NCBI GenBank assembly: GCA_039519185.1
Contig: CM076848.1
Location: forward strand, 34,708,849 to 34,772,848
From: Astragalus membranaceus
Taxonomy: Eukaryota; Streptophyta; Magnoliopsida; Fabales; Fabaceae
Direction of reading: 5' to 3'
Length of the DNA: 64,000 bases
Below, piece by piece: positions 44,701 to 55,000 of the stretch; the stretch's first letter is position 1; each line of letters opens with the position of its first letter. The translations under genes were made by a program, and so were the position numbers. Below the pieces are notes generated by a model. The model had not been told where the DNA came from. It made no database searches and worked only from the letters and a program-made list of their open reading frames with translations.

Positions 44701-45969
44701 CTCACCACTGTCAGAGTGCTCCTTACAATTGCTGCCCAGAAGCAGTGGAAACTTCTCCAGCTTGACATTAACAACGCATTCCTCAATGGAGATCTCCATG
44801 AGGAAGTCTACATGAAACTTCCCTTGGGCTACCCCTGTAAAGACAAGTCTATGGTGTGTAAACTGAACAAGTACCTCTATGGTTTAAGACAAGCCTCAAG
44901 GCAATGGTATGCAAAGTTCTCTTCCACAATTCAGCAACATGGCTTCACACAGAGCTCAGCTGATACATCCTTGTTCACAAAAGGCAATAACTCCACCTTT
45001 GTTGCTCTCCTTGTATATGTGGATGACATCATTGTGGCAAGCCCAAATGATGCCTTAATCACCTCCACAAAAGACATGCTGCAACAACATTTCAAGTTAA
45101 AGGTCTTAGGAGATCTAAAATACTTCCTGGGGTTGGAAATTGCAAATTCCCCTAAAGGTATTCATCTATGTCAACAGAAGTACACTCTTCAGCTTCTATC
45201 TGACACTGGCTTCACTGCCTCTAAACCAGTATACATTCCAATGGATCCTGGAGCAGTTTTGACCACTTCTGTAGGTGATGATCTGCAGAATCCATCAGAA
45301 TACCGAAGACTTATTGGTAGGTTGATGTATCTCACTATCTCAAGACCTGATATAGCTTTTGCAGTTAATAAACTGAGCCAGTTCATGAGCCACCCTAAGC
45401 AACCCCACTTGCAAGCTGTCCATCACCTGCTCAGATACCTTAAAGGAAGCATTGGAACTGGTCTGTTCTTCCCTGCTTCTGCCACTTTAACTCTGACTGC
45501 TTATGTGGATGCTAACTGGGGAAGCTGTGCTTCCACTAGAAGATCCACTACTAGCTACTTTGTGTACCTTGGTGATGCCCTTGTAAGCTAGAAATCAAAG
45601 AAATAGGTCACAGTTGCTCGCAGCTCAGCAGAAGCAGAGTACAGGGCCCTAGCCACTGTCACTTCTGAGTTGCTTTGGCTGAAACAACTCCTGCGTGCCT
45701 TTGACATTGTCCCAGCTGGCATTATGGTCCTGTGTGACAGCCAGTCTGCAATCCAAATGGCTAGCAACCCCACAAGCAATGAAAGGTCTAAACACATAGA
45801 CATTGACTGCCACTTTGTGCGAGAACATGTGCAGTCCAGTTTTATCAAACTCATTCATGTTGCATCCAAGGAACAACTTGTTGATGTTCTCACTAAACCA
45901 CTCCCTAGACCTCTGTTTTCTTCTCTCATTGGCAAGCTGGGATTGTTGGATATATACCTCCCACCTTGA
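41725..45969 (+). pseudogene. Copia gag-pol polyprotein, frameshifted and with two stop codons
   Basis: The main open frame is 1288 codons. Gag at about 20-200 (Tyr-Ser-Ser-Trp-Arg-Arg-Ser-Met), zinc knuckle CIYCNILGHTEDKC at 251-264, protease Ile-Asp-Thr-Gly-Ala-Ser at about 350. The integrase zinc region (Trp-His-Cys-Arg-Leu-Gly-His) precedes the core. In the core Arg-Ser-Asp-Ile-Ala-Lys-Glu has Ile where Asn is usual. RT has Gln-Leu-Asp-Ile-Asn-Asn-Ala-Phe and the Tyr-Val-Asp-Asp box. Between about 43905 and 44105 the sense passes through another frame (two compensating indels). RNase H is hit by TAG at 45589 (expected Trp) and 45604 (expected Gln); the rest reads to 45969, including Ser-Ser-Ala-Glu-Ala-Glu-Tyr-Arg-Ala and Asp-Val-Leu-Thr-Lys-Pro. 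Confidence 0.92.
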
Positions 45970-45974
45970 GGGGG

Positions 45975-46218
45975 TATTAATCTATGCTTATTTGTATTAT
46001 GCCTATTTACATTATGCTTATTTTGTACTGTCATTTTAGGTATAGTTAAAAGTTTAGATCAAGCTAACTCTAGTTAGTAGTATAGTTAATTAAACTAATG
46101 GTAGTATATAAGCTGCAAGTCAGCCACTGTTGTATTCACTATTCATTATTCTTTCAATGAAGTTTCCTTTCTTCCACCGAGTCTTTAATTTCAGTTACAA
46201 TGATTGTGTAGTTTAACA
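45975..46218 (+). repeat. Copia 3' LTR
   Basis: Nearly identical to 41381-41624 (two differences). Preceded by the polypurine tract TTGAGGGGG (45966-45974). Confidence 0.93.
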
Positions 46219-47475
46219 TCGTCATTGGTATAATAGTAAGGCTATATCATATTTGGTCAAAAAGAGTAAGGCTATCATATTTCATCCAGATCTCTAATAG
46301 ATCAAGCTTGAAAAAAAAAGAAAAGGAATGGGCTAATTAAACCGACCAAGAGTGTCGTAGCAGCAAGTTGCAGCAATCATGGTTTTGGAATCTGCATTGC
46401 TGATAAACTTCGTTTCTAGCAGGATATGAGTGGGATTCAACTGACAGAGGGGACCCGGTGGAAGTACGAAAATTGTGCTTTGACACTGTTGCTATGGAGT
46501 TTTCCCGTGGAGAAGGTGATAAGAGAACACGAGGTGATGACCGGAATCGACCGAATCGACATTGGATATGAACTGGCTTCATGATTTCGAGTGGGTTGGA
46601 GGAGTTTGGGAGTATGGTGTCGCCATTTGAGGGAAAACGTGAGGAGAGAGCAGCACTAGGAAATTATTTATTTACGTGTACATAATAATACAAAATTTGG
46701 GGTGTTACAAGGAAAAACCCCCCAAGACGAGGATTGGGGACGGGGATGGGGACAATTTGGGAGGCGGTGACGGGGAGTCGTGGTACTCTCTACCTCAGCT
46801 CCTCCCCATTTTTGGGCTGGCAATTTCTACCCGCAAGTGGGGATCCCCGCGGAGACCGCCCCATTCAGGGTCTCGTGGGCGGGAAACTTTTCCCTGTGGG
46901 GACGAGGATGGGAAAGAAAATCCCCCCGCAGTCAATTCGAGGATGGGGACGGGACGATATTTCCCTCCCCACTGGAACTCGCCCCGAATATATTACATAA
47001 ATATTTTTATTATAGATAAATATTATATTATAAGTAATAGATTTTTTAGTCTTTTTATATGTCTTTTAAATTACAAATATTAATGAAATATTAGATTGTG
47101 CTAATTATTATATTTTTATTCTTACCTTTATGCTTTTTTTTTGTTTACAAAAGAGAAATACCTTTATGCTTTTTTAAATATTAAAATATCAATATAAGAC
47201 CAATTTTTGTATTTTTTATATTTAATGTTAGATGCTCTCAAAAAAAAATATATTTAATGTTAGACTTTTGTTTTTTAGTCTTACTTTTGTATATTTTATT
47301 TAATTTTTGCTAACTTTGAATAAATTATTGGGGACGGGGATGGGGAAAGAAAACTCCCCGAAAAGGAGAACGGGGATGAGGATGGGGGATAATTTGGGAG
47401 GTGGGGACGGGGAGCGGGAGATTACCCGCACCCGCCCCGCTCCATCGCCATCTCTATCCCCATTGCCATCCCAAG

Positions 47476-47992
47476 GAATAATCGAAGAAATTCGGGTTTG
47501 GTTCATGTGAATCATTTGGAAATACCGCAGTGTAAAAATTGAAGACTTTTTATACTAAAGAATATTAATTGTACTTAATGAATTTAACTATGGTCAATAT
47601 AGAATTATTTTCTGTTTTTTTTGTCTTTTCATACAAACTCAAAACAACAATTTAAATATTAATAGTTTTAGGAAAATCATTTTTTATCAATTACTAAGGT
47701 AACTGCTTGATTTATTTCATTATAAAGATATAATTTATATTTATTTAAATCTAATAATTAATTTTACTATTTGCCTAAGCTTTAAATAAATACCCAAAAG
47801 TAGTTCTATCATTTTATTGTTTTTTGCTTTCATTTTACGGGTCTACGTTGTAAGCGACTCTTTTTTTTGTTATGGTTGTGGGCTACTCTTTTTCATTTCA
47901 CCGAATTTGTTCAATTTTATTTATATATTTGTTGTTGTTGTTGTTATTATTATTATTATTATTATTACTACTATTATTATTATTATTATTAT
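47476..47992. other. AT-rich DNA with a GTT/TTA microsatellite
   Basis: No gene. A (TTG)n-(TTA)n run occupies about 47928-47992. A short ORF over this run encodes only hydrophobic repeats and is not credible. Confidence 0.6.
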
Positions 47993-48191
47993 AGCCAACA
48001 CTATTGACCCAATGGCTTAATCTACACTGGGACACGAGCTCGAGCCAATACTTTTGGGTTCGATTCTCCCAGTTGCCAAACTTGATGTTGGTAAGTGCGA
48101 AATTTGATCCTAAGCACGAACAGGAGTTAGTCGTTTGTTGAAAGCGTTGGGAGACTCAGTCTGTAGCTAGCAATGTTCCGAACAAAAAAAA
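47993..48191 (+). mobile_element. Probable tRNA-derived SINE
   Basis: About 195 bp ending in an A-run (AACAAAAAAAAA). A B-box-like GGTTCGATTCTCCC is at 48058-48071, and an A-box-like TGGCTTAATCTACACTGG lies about 40 bases upstream (48013-48030), the spacing of an internal RNA polymerase III promoter. It sits in a TTA microsatellite; TATTATTATT on both sides may be the TSD but is ambiguous. Confidence 0.6.
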
Positions 48192-48349
48192 ATATTATTA
48201 TTTTTATTGTTTTCTATTCAATAACTATCCATATCTAATATCTATTTATACTAATAAACCACACTTAAATTACCCATAAAAGCCTTCACACTTACTTGAC
48301 ACCTTGCCACTCTATAATAACTCCAAAGGGTATTTAGGTCATTACCCTC

Positions 48350-48545
48350 TCTTCCTTTCTTTTTTTTTTACACTCTTTTTTCTCTTTTTCACTTTTCTCT
48401 TACACTCTCTTTCTTCCTTTTTCCTTTTTACACTCTATTTCTTCCTTTTTTTTTCTCTCTTCTTACACTCTCTTTCCTCCTTTTCACTTCTCTCTTACAC
48501 TCTCTTTCTTCCTTTTTTTTCTTTTTACTTTACTTTTACTTTTTC
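48350..48545 (+). repeat. Pyrimidine-rich minisatellite
   Basis: Imperfect 25-35 base units of the form TTACACTCTCTTTCTTCCTTTTT, about six copies. The long Leu/Phe/Ser ORF over it is an artefact of composition. Confidence 0.7.
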
Positions 48546-48559
48546 CATAAATAATTTTT

Positions 48560-49347
48560 CTCTTTCTATTATCATTATACTTTAGTTTTTTAACTAAATT
48601 TCTAAATTTATACACTCTTATTGATAATCTACTATCTATCTTTTACTATCTACTATAATCTACTAAAATTTTAATTTTTCTCTCCGAAATTTTGTTTATA
48701 CTCTTATTGATAATCGAATATCACCTCTTATTGATATTTATCTTTTACTATCTAATATAATCTACTAATCAACTAAAATAATCAATTGAAACTACGAGAT
48801 AACTGCAATTATATATATAAAAAATATGGGATAACTGTACTGATATATAAAAAACATAGGATTAAACTACTGATTAATATTTAAAACAAATATTTCTCAT
48901 TGATAACCTACTATAATCTACTAATCAACTAAAAAAATCAATTGAAACTACGAGATAACTGTAATGATATATAAAAAACACGGGATAACTGCACTGATAT
49001 ATACAAAACACGGGATTAATATTTGTAATTGATAATTAAAATTATTGAAGCATACTATGAACCTATTATCTAAAAAACAAGAAGATGTAATGACTATTTA
49101 AACTACTGATTAATATTTAAAACAAATATTTCTCATTGATAATCTACTATCTAACTTTTACTATCTACTGTAATCTACTAATCAACTAAAATAATCAATT
49201 AAAACTACGAGATAACAGCAATGTTATATAAAAAACACGGGATAACTGCACTGATATAAAAAAAACACGAGATTAATATTTGTTATTGATAATTATAATT
49301 TTTGAAAACTACTATAAACCTACTATCTAAAAAACAAGAAGGCTTAG
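48560..49347. repeat. Diverged AT-rich repeat block (left of Ogre-like insertion)
   Basis: Recurrent motifs GATAATCTACTATCTA, CAATTGAAACTACGAGATAACTG and AACACGGGAT(A)A appear three or more times at irregular distances (about 155-255 bases). The same motifs resume at 63797-64000, so one block was split by the 14.4-kb element. Target duplication CTTAG at 49343-49347. Confidence 0.7.
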
Positions 49348-50585
49348 TGTCATACCCCAATTTTGTCCAGCTTAGATCAAAACCCTAATTTTCCACAAAA
49401 ATAAATAAGTTGAGGAGTGAGAAGCATCATGCATTGCATTTTGAGTCCTAAAAGTCATTCCAAAGTTTCTAAAATCATTTTTAGAGTTGAAATGCACTTT
49501 TTGGGTAAATCAGGTTTTTTTGAGTCCAAAAGGGTATTTTGGTCATTTCACAATAAAAATGATAATTCCTCATGAAGGTCATTGAGCATGCATTCTAAGA
49601 TTCTAGAGGTCATTTCTAGGGTTATAGATTCATTTTTGAAGTGGAAACGCATTTTTCGGGTAAATTAGGGTTTTAGCGTCAAAAAGGGTATTTTGGTCAA
49701 TTGTAACGGTTTTTTTTCAAAAAGGCTCAAAAAATATGTATAATTAAAAATATGAAATCTGAAATCAAAAATGAAAAATGAATAATAAAATAATATTGGA
49801 TGTTTATTGTATTTTTAGAATTAGGGCTAATTCCTTTTAGGTGCTTTTTGCTTTTATCCATTTTTGGCCAAAGTAAGTACCAATTTCACAAGCAAACCAT
49901 CTCCCTCACTCCACCCTCATGCTCCACGCCTCCCATCACCTTCAGCCCACCTCAAGTGTCATTTCTTTTACAAGCACATCCAATACACAACATATTTTTA
50001 CCTTCCTTCTCTCTACACCACTAAATACACACTAATTCCTTTACTTCCCTCTCACAACCCTTAACCCATGAGATCTTTAGGCTACTCTCATTTTTTACCC
50101 TAGCACACAATACTCTCCTCTCCTCTCTCTCAAAAACCGAAACCCTCTCCTCCATCTTCTCTCCACAATTTCTTCAACCATCAAATACCAAAGCTTGATA
50201 ATCCTTCATGGATTCAATAACTCTCCTTCCAAGCTTCGATAATCATCCAAGTTTCATCAAAATCCACCCAAGGAAGAGGATTTGCGTGAGGATCTAGATT
50301 GTTGGAGGTGTTCTTCAAGTGTTCTTGCTCCTATTTTACATCTTTATTCCTTTTCTAGTTATTTCTTGAGGTAAGCCTATTATCTCTTGCATTTTTAATT
50401 ATTAACATGTAAATCTTTCTTCTACTCCTCTTTCCCTTCTCAAAAGGCTTAGAGGACTTGTTTCCAACATTATGACAAGGACATTGGGAGCCTTGGGTGT
50501 TGGCAATGAGTCCTTGGCCTTGAGGGGAATTTTCTTGTGTTTTAACCATGTAGTTTGTATTTTCACACTCATTTTCTCACTTTTC

Positions 50586-50594
50586 CATAAATAG
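50586..50594 (+). promoter_or_regulatory. Probable TATA box of the Ogre-like 5' LTR
   Basis: CATAAATAG followed by AGGGCTTTCACA. The only convincing TATA-like site before the structured region. The copy in the 3' LTR is at about 61246. Confidence 0.45.
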
Positions 50595-51977
50595 AGGGCT
50601 TTCACATATTATATGCATCTTCTTGTTCATATCATAACTTGCAAGTTGAATTTTGGCTTGATTTATGGGTGTAGGGGTTTCGGTTTTGAGCCTTAGAATT
50701 TAGGGTTTTTGTTGCTTTCTTTTCACTCCTTGATTTATGTAAATAAAATGCATGATGTGCTTGATTTGCATGATTTGTTCTATGTGTTGATTATGAGTTT
50801 TGGCATGAAAAATTTGGTGTTTATGCTCATATAGGGGTTCGGCCATAGAGCCCATTTTTGTGCATATTTTAGTGCTCAAAATGTGTTGTTTGGTCTTGTG
50901 TAGATAAGTGTAATTGTGTTAGTGTGTTTTTGACTTTTAACCACTTTTTTACATTTTTACTTTACCATTTCATTAAGTAATTACCATTTACTTTTTTTAC
51001 ATTTTTACTTTACAATTTCATTAAGTAATTACCATTTACTTTTTTTTTACATTTTTACTTTACCCTTTCATTAAGTAAATACCATTCGCCTCATGCATTT
51101 TTACTTTACAATTTACTAACTTTTTACTAAAAGTTTTACTACTTGTCAATTTGCAAAAATACCCAAAACATTTTCACACTTTGCATTTCATCACTTGTGT
51201 GACACATTCTTATGTTTGCACATTAATACTTGCATACTTTCATATGCTTACATGTTCATGCATTCATATATGCTTATGCCTCTTGCATTCTCATACTCTC
51301 TTACATGTTCATGCATCCATTAATATCATGTCTTGCATTCATTATCATATGATCATGCATTCATTAACATTATATCTTGCATTCATTTTCACATGTTCAT
51401 GCATTCATTAACACTATGTCTTGCACTCATTTTCATATGTTCATGCATTCATTAACATTATGTCTTGCATTCGATAATACTCATTCATTCCTTGTATGCT
51501 CATGCATTCACATGCTTGCCTAATCATGCATCATTGCTTACATGTTCATTTATCTAATCTAGAATACCCTATGCTTATGATCAATTGTATTCTCTTGTCC
51601 ATGATGCCATTTAAATGTCTTGATTTAATTGTGTGCAATCCTTCCCCCCATGCATGTACTCTTATATGAAGACGTAAGCCTACTACTTGTGTAGCATAGA
51701 GTCATTAAGATAAATGCACCTCTCTTTCACACACACAATTGTTTTGAGAACTTTGTCTTGCATCTTTGACAATTGAATCCCTTGATTATATTGGCATGCT
51801 TAATCTTGATTGATGAATGATATGTTCATGATTGCTTGATTGTGAAAGTATGAGTCTTGTTCATTCATTGGCATTTGGTTATGGATTTAGAATTGATTTG
51901 AAATGTTCTACTTCTTTTCTAAAACTCATTTCCTAAATTCATTTTAAAACTTTTTTTTTAAAACATGGATAAGATAG

Positions 51978-52680
51978 ATTGTCATTAACGATCAAACGCG
52001 CTGTTGCCGTTTAGATTATTAATGATGATTTTCTTATCCCCAGTGAGTTAGTAGTGGGGTCATTCTAACCGTTGTTGTTCGGTCTCCACAAACACTCCTC
52101 TCTTTGCGAAAACGTTTTCTTCCTCATTTAATAAAACCGATTGTCATTAACGATCAAACGCACCGTTGCCGTTTAGATCATTAATGATGATTCTATTTTC
52201 AAAAGAGCTAGTAGTGTGGCCATTCTAACCGTTGTTGTTCGGTCGCCACGAACGCTCACACAATTGCGAAAAACCCTAAGCCGTTTTCAGACGCAAAACA
52301 TTAGAACTACGTCGCTTTGATTCCCATTTGGGATACGTAGGAGCGAGCCACGTCCTCGTCAAGCACAACAAACCAAAATTAATTCGATTGCGAAAGCCCT
52401 TTTTGATCATCTAAAATAAAAACCGATTATCATTAATGATCACTCGCGCCGTTGCTGTTTGGTTGTTAATGATAATTTCATTTTCAAAAGAGTTAGTAGC
52501 GCGGCCACTCTAAACCGTTGTTGTTTGGTCGTCGCGAACACTCGAATCAAAAGCAAAACCGATTATCGTTAATGATCACTCGCGCCGTTGCCGTTTGGTT
52601 GTTAATGATAATTTCATTTTCAAAAGAGTTAGTAGCGCGGCCACTCTAAACCGTTGTTGTTTGGTCATCGCAAATCCTCA
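51978..52680 (+). repeat. Four-unit array of paired (stem-loop) modules in the LTR
   Basis: Each unit contains ATTRTCRTTAA ... CCGTTGCCGTTT ... TTAATGATRAT, then GTTAGTAG ... ACCGTTGTTGTTYGGT. The 11-base arms pair in every unit: 51978/52019, 52140/52181, 52426/52466 and 52562/52602. Units 1 and 2 use U-G and G-U pairs where units 3 and 4 use U-A and A-U, and unit 4 has one extra G-U. An outer GTG/CAC in units 1-2 becomes GCG/CGC in units 3-4. The array is repeated in the 3' LTR (about 62638-63340). Confidence 0.8.
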
Positions 52681-52815
52681 CTCCTACTGCGAAAACTCAT
52701 CTAAACAGACTAAAAAACAAAAACCTTTTTAGGACAACCAAGAACTACGTAGCTTTGAATTCTCCATCGCACCAGGAGATACGTAGGAGCGAGAGGCCAA
52801 CTCTCGTCAAGCGCC
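52304..52815 (+). other. Double-hairpin modules A and B (GAACTACGT...ACGTAGGAG...TCAAGC)
   Basis: Module A (52304-52364) and module B (52743-52811) share GAACTACGT, GCTTTGA, ATACGTAGGAGCGAG and CGTCAAGC. CTACGT pairs with ACGTAG. The inner stem is TCCC/GGGA in A and TCTCC/GGAGA in B. The following stem is CGAG/CTCG in A and CGAGAG/CTCTCG in B. A third module lies in the leader at 54341. Sequences of stems differ while pairing is kept. Confidence 0.8.
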
Positions 52816-53136
52816 AAAAATAAAAATTTTCATTAAGTCTTCTCACTCCCTTTTCAATAAAGAGGCAAAATAAAAGCATTTTCAAATCAACACTTCAAAC
52901 CACACATTTAATTAAAGGTTCCCTTTCGGTAGAAAGGAGGTACGGGGCGCTAATACCTTCCCCATGCCTAACCGACCCCCGAACCCATATCTCTAGTTTT
53001 CGAAAGACCATCCGCCTTGTCTAAAAGACCCTTTTTCAATGTTTTGGTCTTAAAATTAAAATATTGGTGGCGGCTCCATACCTTTTCCACGTTGTACAAT
53101 GAGAAGTCCGAACCGGATTTTTTGGGGTGCAACAGC

Positions 53137-53156
53137 TGGCGACTCCACTGGGGACA
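53137..53156 (+). promoter_or_regulatory. Primer-binding site of the Ogre-like element
   Basis: TGGCGACTCCACTGGGGACA, two bases after the LTR end (ACA|GC). This is the form found in Ogre/Tat elements, usually assigned to tRNA-Arg. Confidence 0.85.
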
Positions 53157-55000
53157 TTTTTTAAAAAAAAGACGAGGGTCAAGCCTAGTTAACTTGATGT
53201 GTGGTTTAAAATTAATTGAGTTGAAAGCTTTTTTCTACTCCTTTTCTATTTGTTCACAATGCCGTGTTCATGCATTCCTCAATTCCCATGTCCCCTATTC
53301 TCTGCTCCCTTTCTTAAGGTAAAAACATGCATTTCCTCTCATTCTATTATGATCCCTTCTTCTCCGCTCCCTTTCTTGAGGTAAGCAATACATATGACTG
53401 TTGCTGAAACCTAGGTTGGATTATTGGTATTGTGATATTGAACCCTAGGGTAGACGACATGTTATTGCCTGCTATTGTTTGGACTGTTCTGGGTTTTCCT
53501 TTGCAGGTGGGGTATATGTGGGTAGTTTTAGGCGGTATGCCCTTGCTGCACACACTCACACCTTATGCTTACTATGCTTTGAGAGGGGCCTAAAACCCAA
53601 GGTCTGACAAGACTTAGGGGAGTGGAAACGAGTAGTGACTGGCAATTGGACTGTTGTCCTTCCGACTCTCACGAAAGTTTCAGCCAGAGTATGCTCTTTC
53701 ATGATGCCTCACACCAGATGGCGTTCCATCGTTGTGGGTGCTACTGTGAAAGAGAATTAGCTTTGGTAACCTGGTGAGGAAGTGACTAGAACCCACATGG
53801 GAGGAACATTTGAGTTGTCCTAGAACTTAGGTCCCCACCTTCGTAGGACACAAGGGGCATACCAAATTGTGTGTTGCATCGTAATATAGACATGTTTTCA
53901 AAAAAGAGCAGGAGGTTTTTCAAATAAAAAGTAGAGAAAGAGCTGCCGTTGTAGCCTTTCTTCTGCCGGTCCGTACGAAGTGACATATGGCCCACTCTTT
54001 TCAAAAAAAGAGAGAACGAGCTGCCGTTGTAGCCTTTCTCTTACTAGGGCCATATGAAACCACGTATAGCCCGCATTTTTCAAAAAAAAACAAAAAGAAG
54101 TATCTTGCATCCTGCATCATTGCATCATTACATCATTGCGTCATTTGCATTAAATAAAGTTCCCATTTTGAAAAGAATCATTCATCTTGCATTCCCTTTC
54201 ATTACATAAAGATAAAACAAAAAACAATTATCATCTGCATAGCATAAGCATTTCATTTATAATCATGCAAAAAAATCCTCGTCAAGTTCATCCAAGACGA
54301 GACATTCCTACATAAGCATTATTTCAAAAAAGACATGGTAGAACTACATACGCTTTGATTCCTCATCACAGTGAGGATACGTAGGAGCGGGTCCGCCCCG
54401 TCAAGCATAACAAATGAAAAAAAGCCATTTTGAAAAAGCATCATTCTTGCATTCAAAAATGCATTGAAATTTTGTATTTCATCTTGCACAAAAAAAAAAA
54501 CAATTTTTTTTATTTTTTAGAATAAGTACACTTCTCAAGTGGTCATTTTTCCATGCATTTGCATATCATGATCTGTACAATAAAGGTTTTGATGAGAGAC
54601 GAGACGGTTTTGCAAAATAGTCATTCCCCAAAAAAAAAAAAAAAAGAATAAAACTCAAGGTGTTCCAAAGTACCCAGTTCTCGAGTCAGCAGCTCATTCA
54701 CATAACTTCAAAATTTTTGCATCTCATCCATCCCATGATAAAAGATTAAAATTGTTCATAAATTTTTTCTATCATGTGAAGCATTCTTCTAGGCATGCAT
54801 GCCATGTGCAGTCGCCCCTGTCCGTGTCCGTCAGTTTCCCTGCTTTATCATCATTCCCCGTCCTAGTCTAGCCCCGCCCGTAAAGCCTAAAGTGTCGCAT
54901 GCATTTGTCAGTCATTCGTTCTTGCGCTTATGTTGTGTGCCCTGTTATCTCTAGAAAAAGGCCAACTGGTTTGCCGATATCCGTTTCAGACTCAAGATTC
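53157..55000 (+). other. Untranslated leader of the Ogre-like element
   Basis: 1.8 kb without a convincing gene. It includes two ~85-base tandem units with GAGCTGCCGTTGTAGCCTTTC (about 53939 and 54018), several A-runs, two TTCTTGAGGTAA/TTCTTAAGGTAA repeats (53310-53385) and double-hairpin module C at 54341-54406. Confidence 0.65.
54341..54406 (+). other. Double-hairpin module C in the leader
   Basis: GAACTACATACGCTTTGAT, then TCCTCA-TCACAG-TGAGGA, then TACGTAGGAG, then CGGG-TCCGC-CCCG, then TCAAGC. Same layout as modules A and B in the LTR but with different, still complementary, stems. The outer CTAC/GTAG is kept. Confidence 0.78.

Larger units (their letters stand above)
41381..46218 (+). 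mobile_element. Young Ale-type Ty1/Copia retrotransposon (TSD TCGTC)
   Basis: 4838 bp with two 244-bp LTRs that differ at two positions by eye, and a perfect 5-bp TSD TCGTC (41376-41380, 46219-46223). LTRs start TATTAA rather than TG and end AACA. Short LTRs, a single gag-pol frame and total length fit the Ale (Retrofit-like) lineage; that lineage call is an inference. The pol is broken in three places, so it would need proteins from another copy. Confidence 0.93.
39665..46709. mobile_element. Solo LTR (TSD AGGAA), interrupted by a MITE and a Copia element
   Basis: Begins TGTAACACCC and ends GGGTGTTACA, with AGGAA on both sides (39660-39664 and 46710-46714). After removing 39829-41298 and 41381-46218 about 740 bp remain, with no gag or pol. 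Termini match the style of the Tekay-type LTRs at 6987-15788, so a chromovirus solo LTR is likely, though the body is different. Confidence 0.78.
39166..47475. repeat. GC-rich 'GGGGACGGGGATGGGG' repeat, two tandem copies, first one interrupted
   Basis: Copy 1 is 39166-39664 plus 46710 to about 46815, split by a solo LTR. Copy 2 is about 46816-47475. Both share CGCCCCGAATATATTACATAAAT and an AT-rich core, with GGGGAT-rich ends. The outer ends AGGGATGG and CCATCCC suggest hAT-like termini, but no matching TSD was found. No coding capacity. Confidence 0.6.
49348..53134 (+). repeat. Ogre-like 5' LTR
   Basis: 3787 bp. U3 contains short purine/pyrimidine repeats. A TATA-like CATAAATAG at 50586 would start transcription near 50615, so about 2.5 kb is R-U5. 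Within that lie TCATGCATTCATTAACAT repeats (51240-51500), TTTTTACATTTTTACTTTAC repeats (50940-51080), a four-unit stem-loop array (51978-52680) and two copies of a double-hairpin module. Confidence 0.94.

Noticed and set aside
47817..48020. Ile/Val/Phe-rich ORF
   Set aside because: Translation of GTT/TTA microsatellite DNA.
48304..48585. Leu/Phe/Ser-rich ORF
   Set aside because: Translation of a pyrimidine minisatellite.
49800..50064. Overlapping small ORFs repeated at 60460-60724
   Set aside because: They lie in both copies of the LTR U3 region and simply duplicate each other; no domain.
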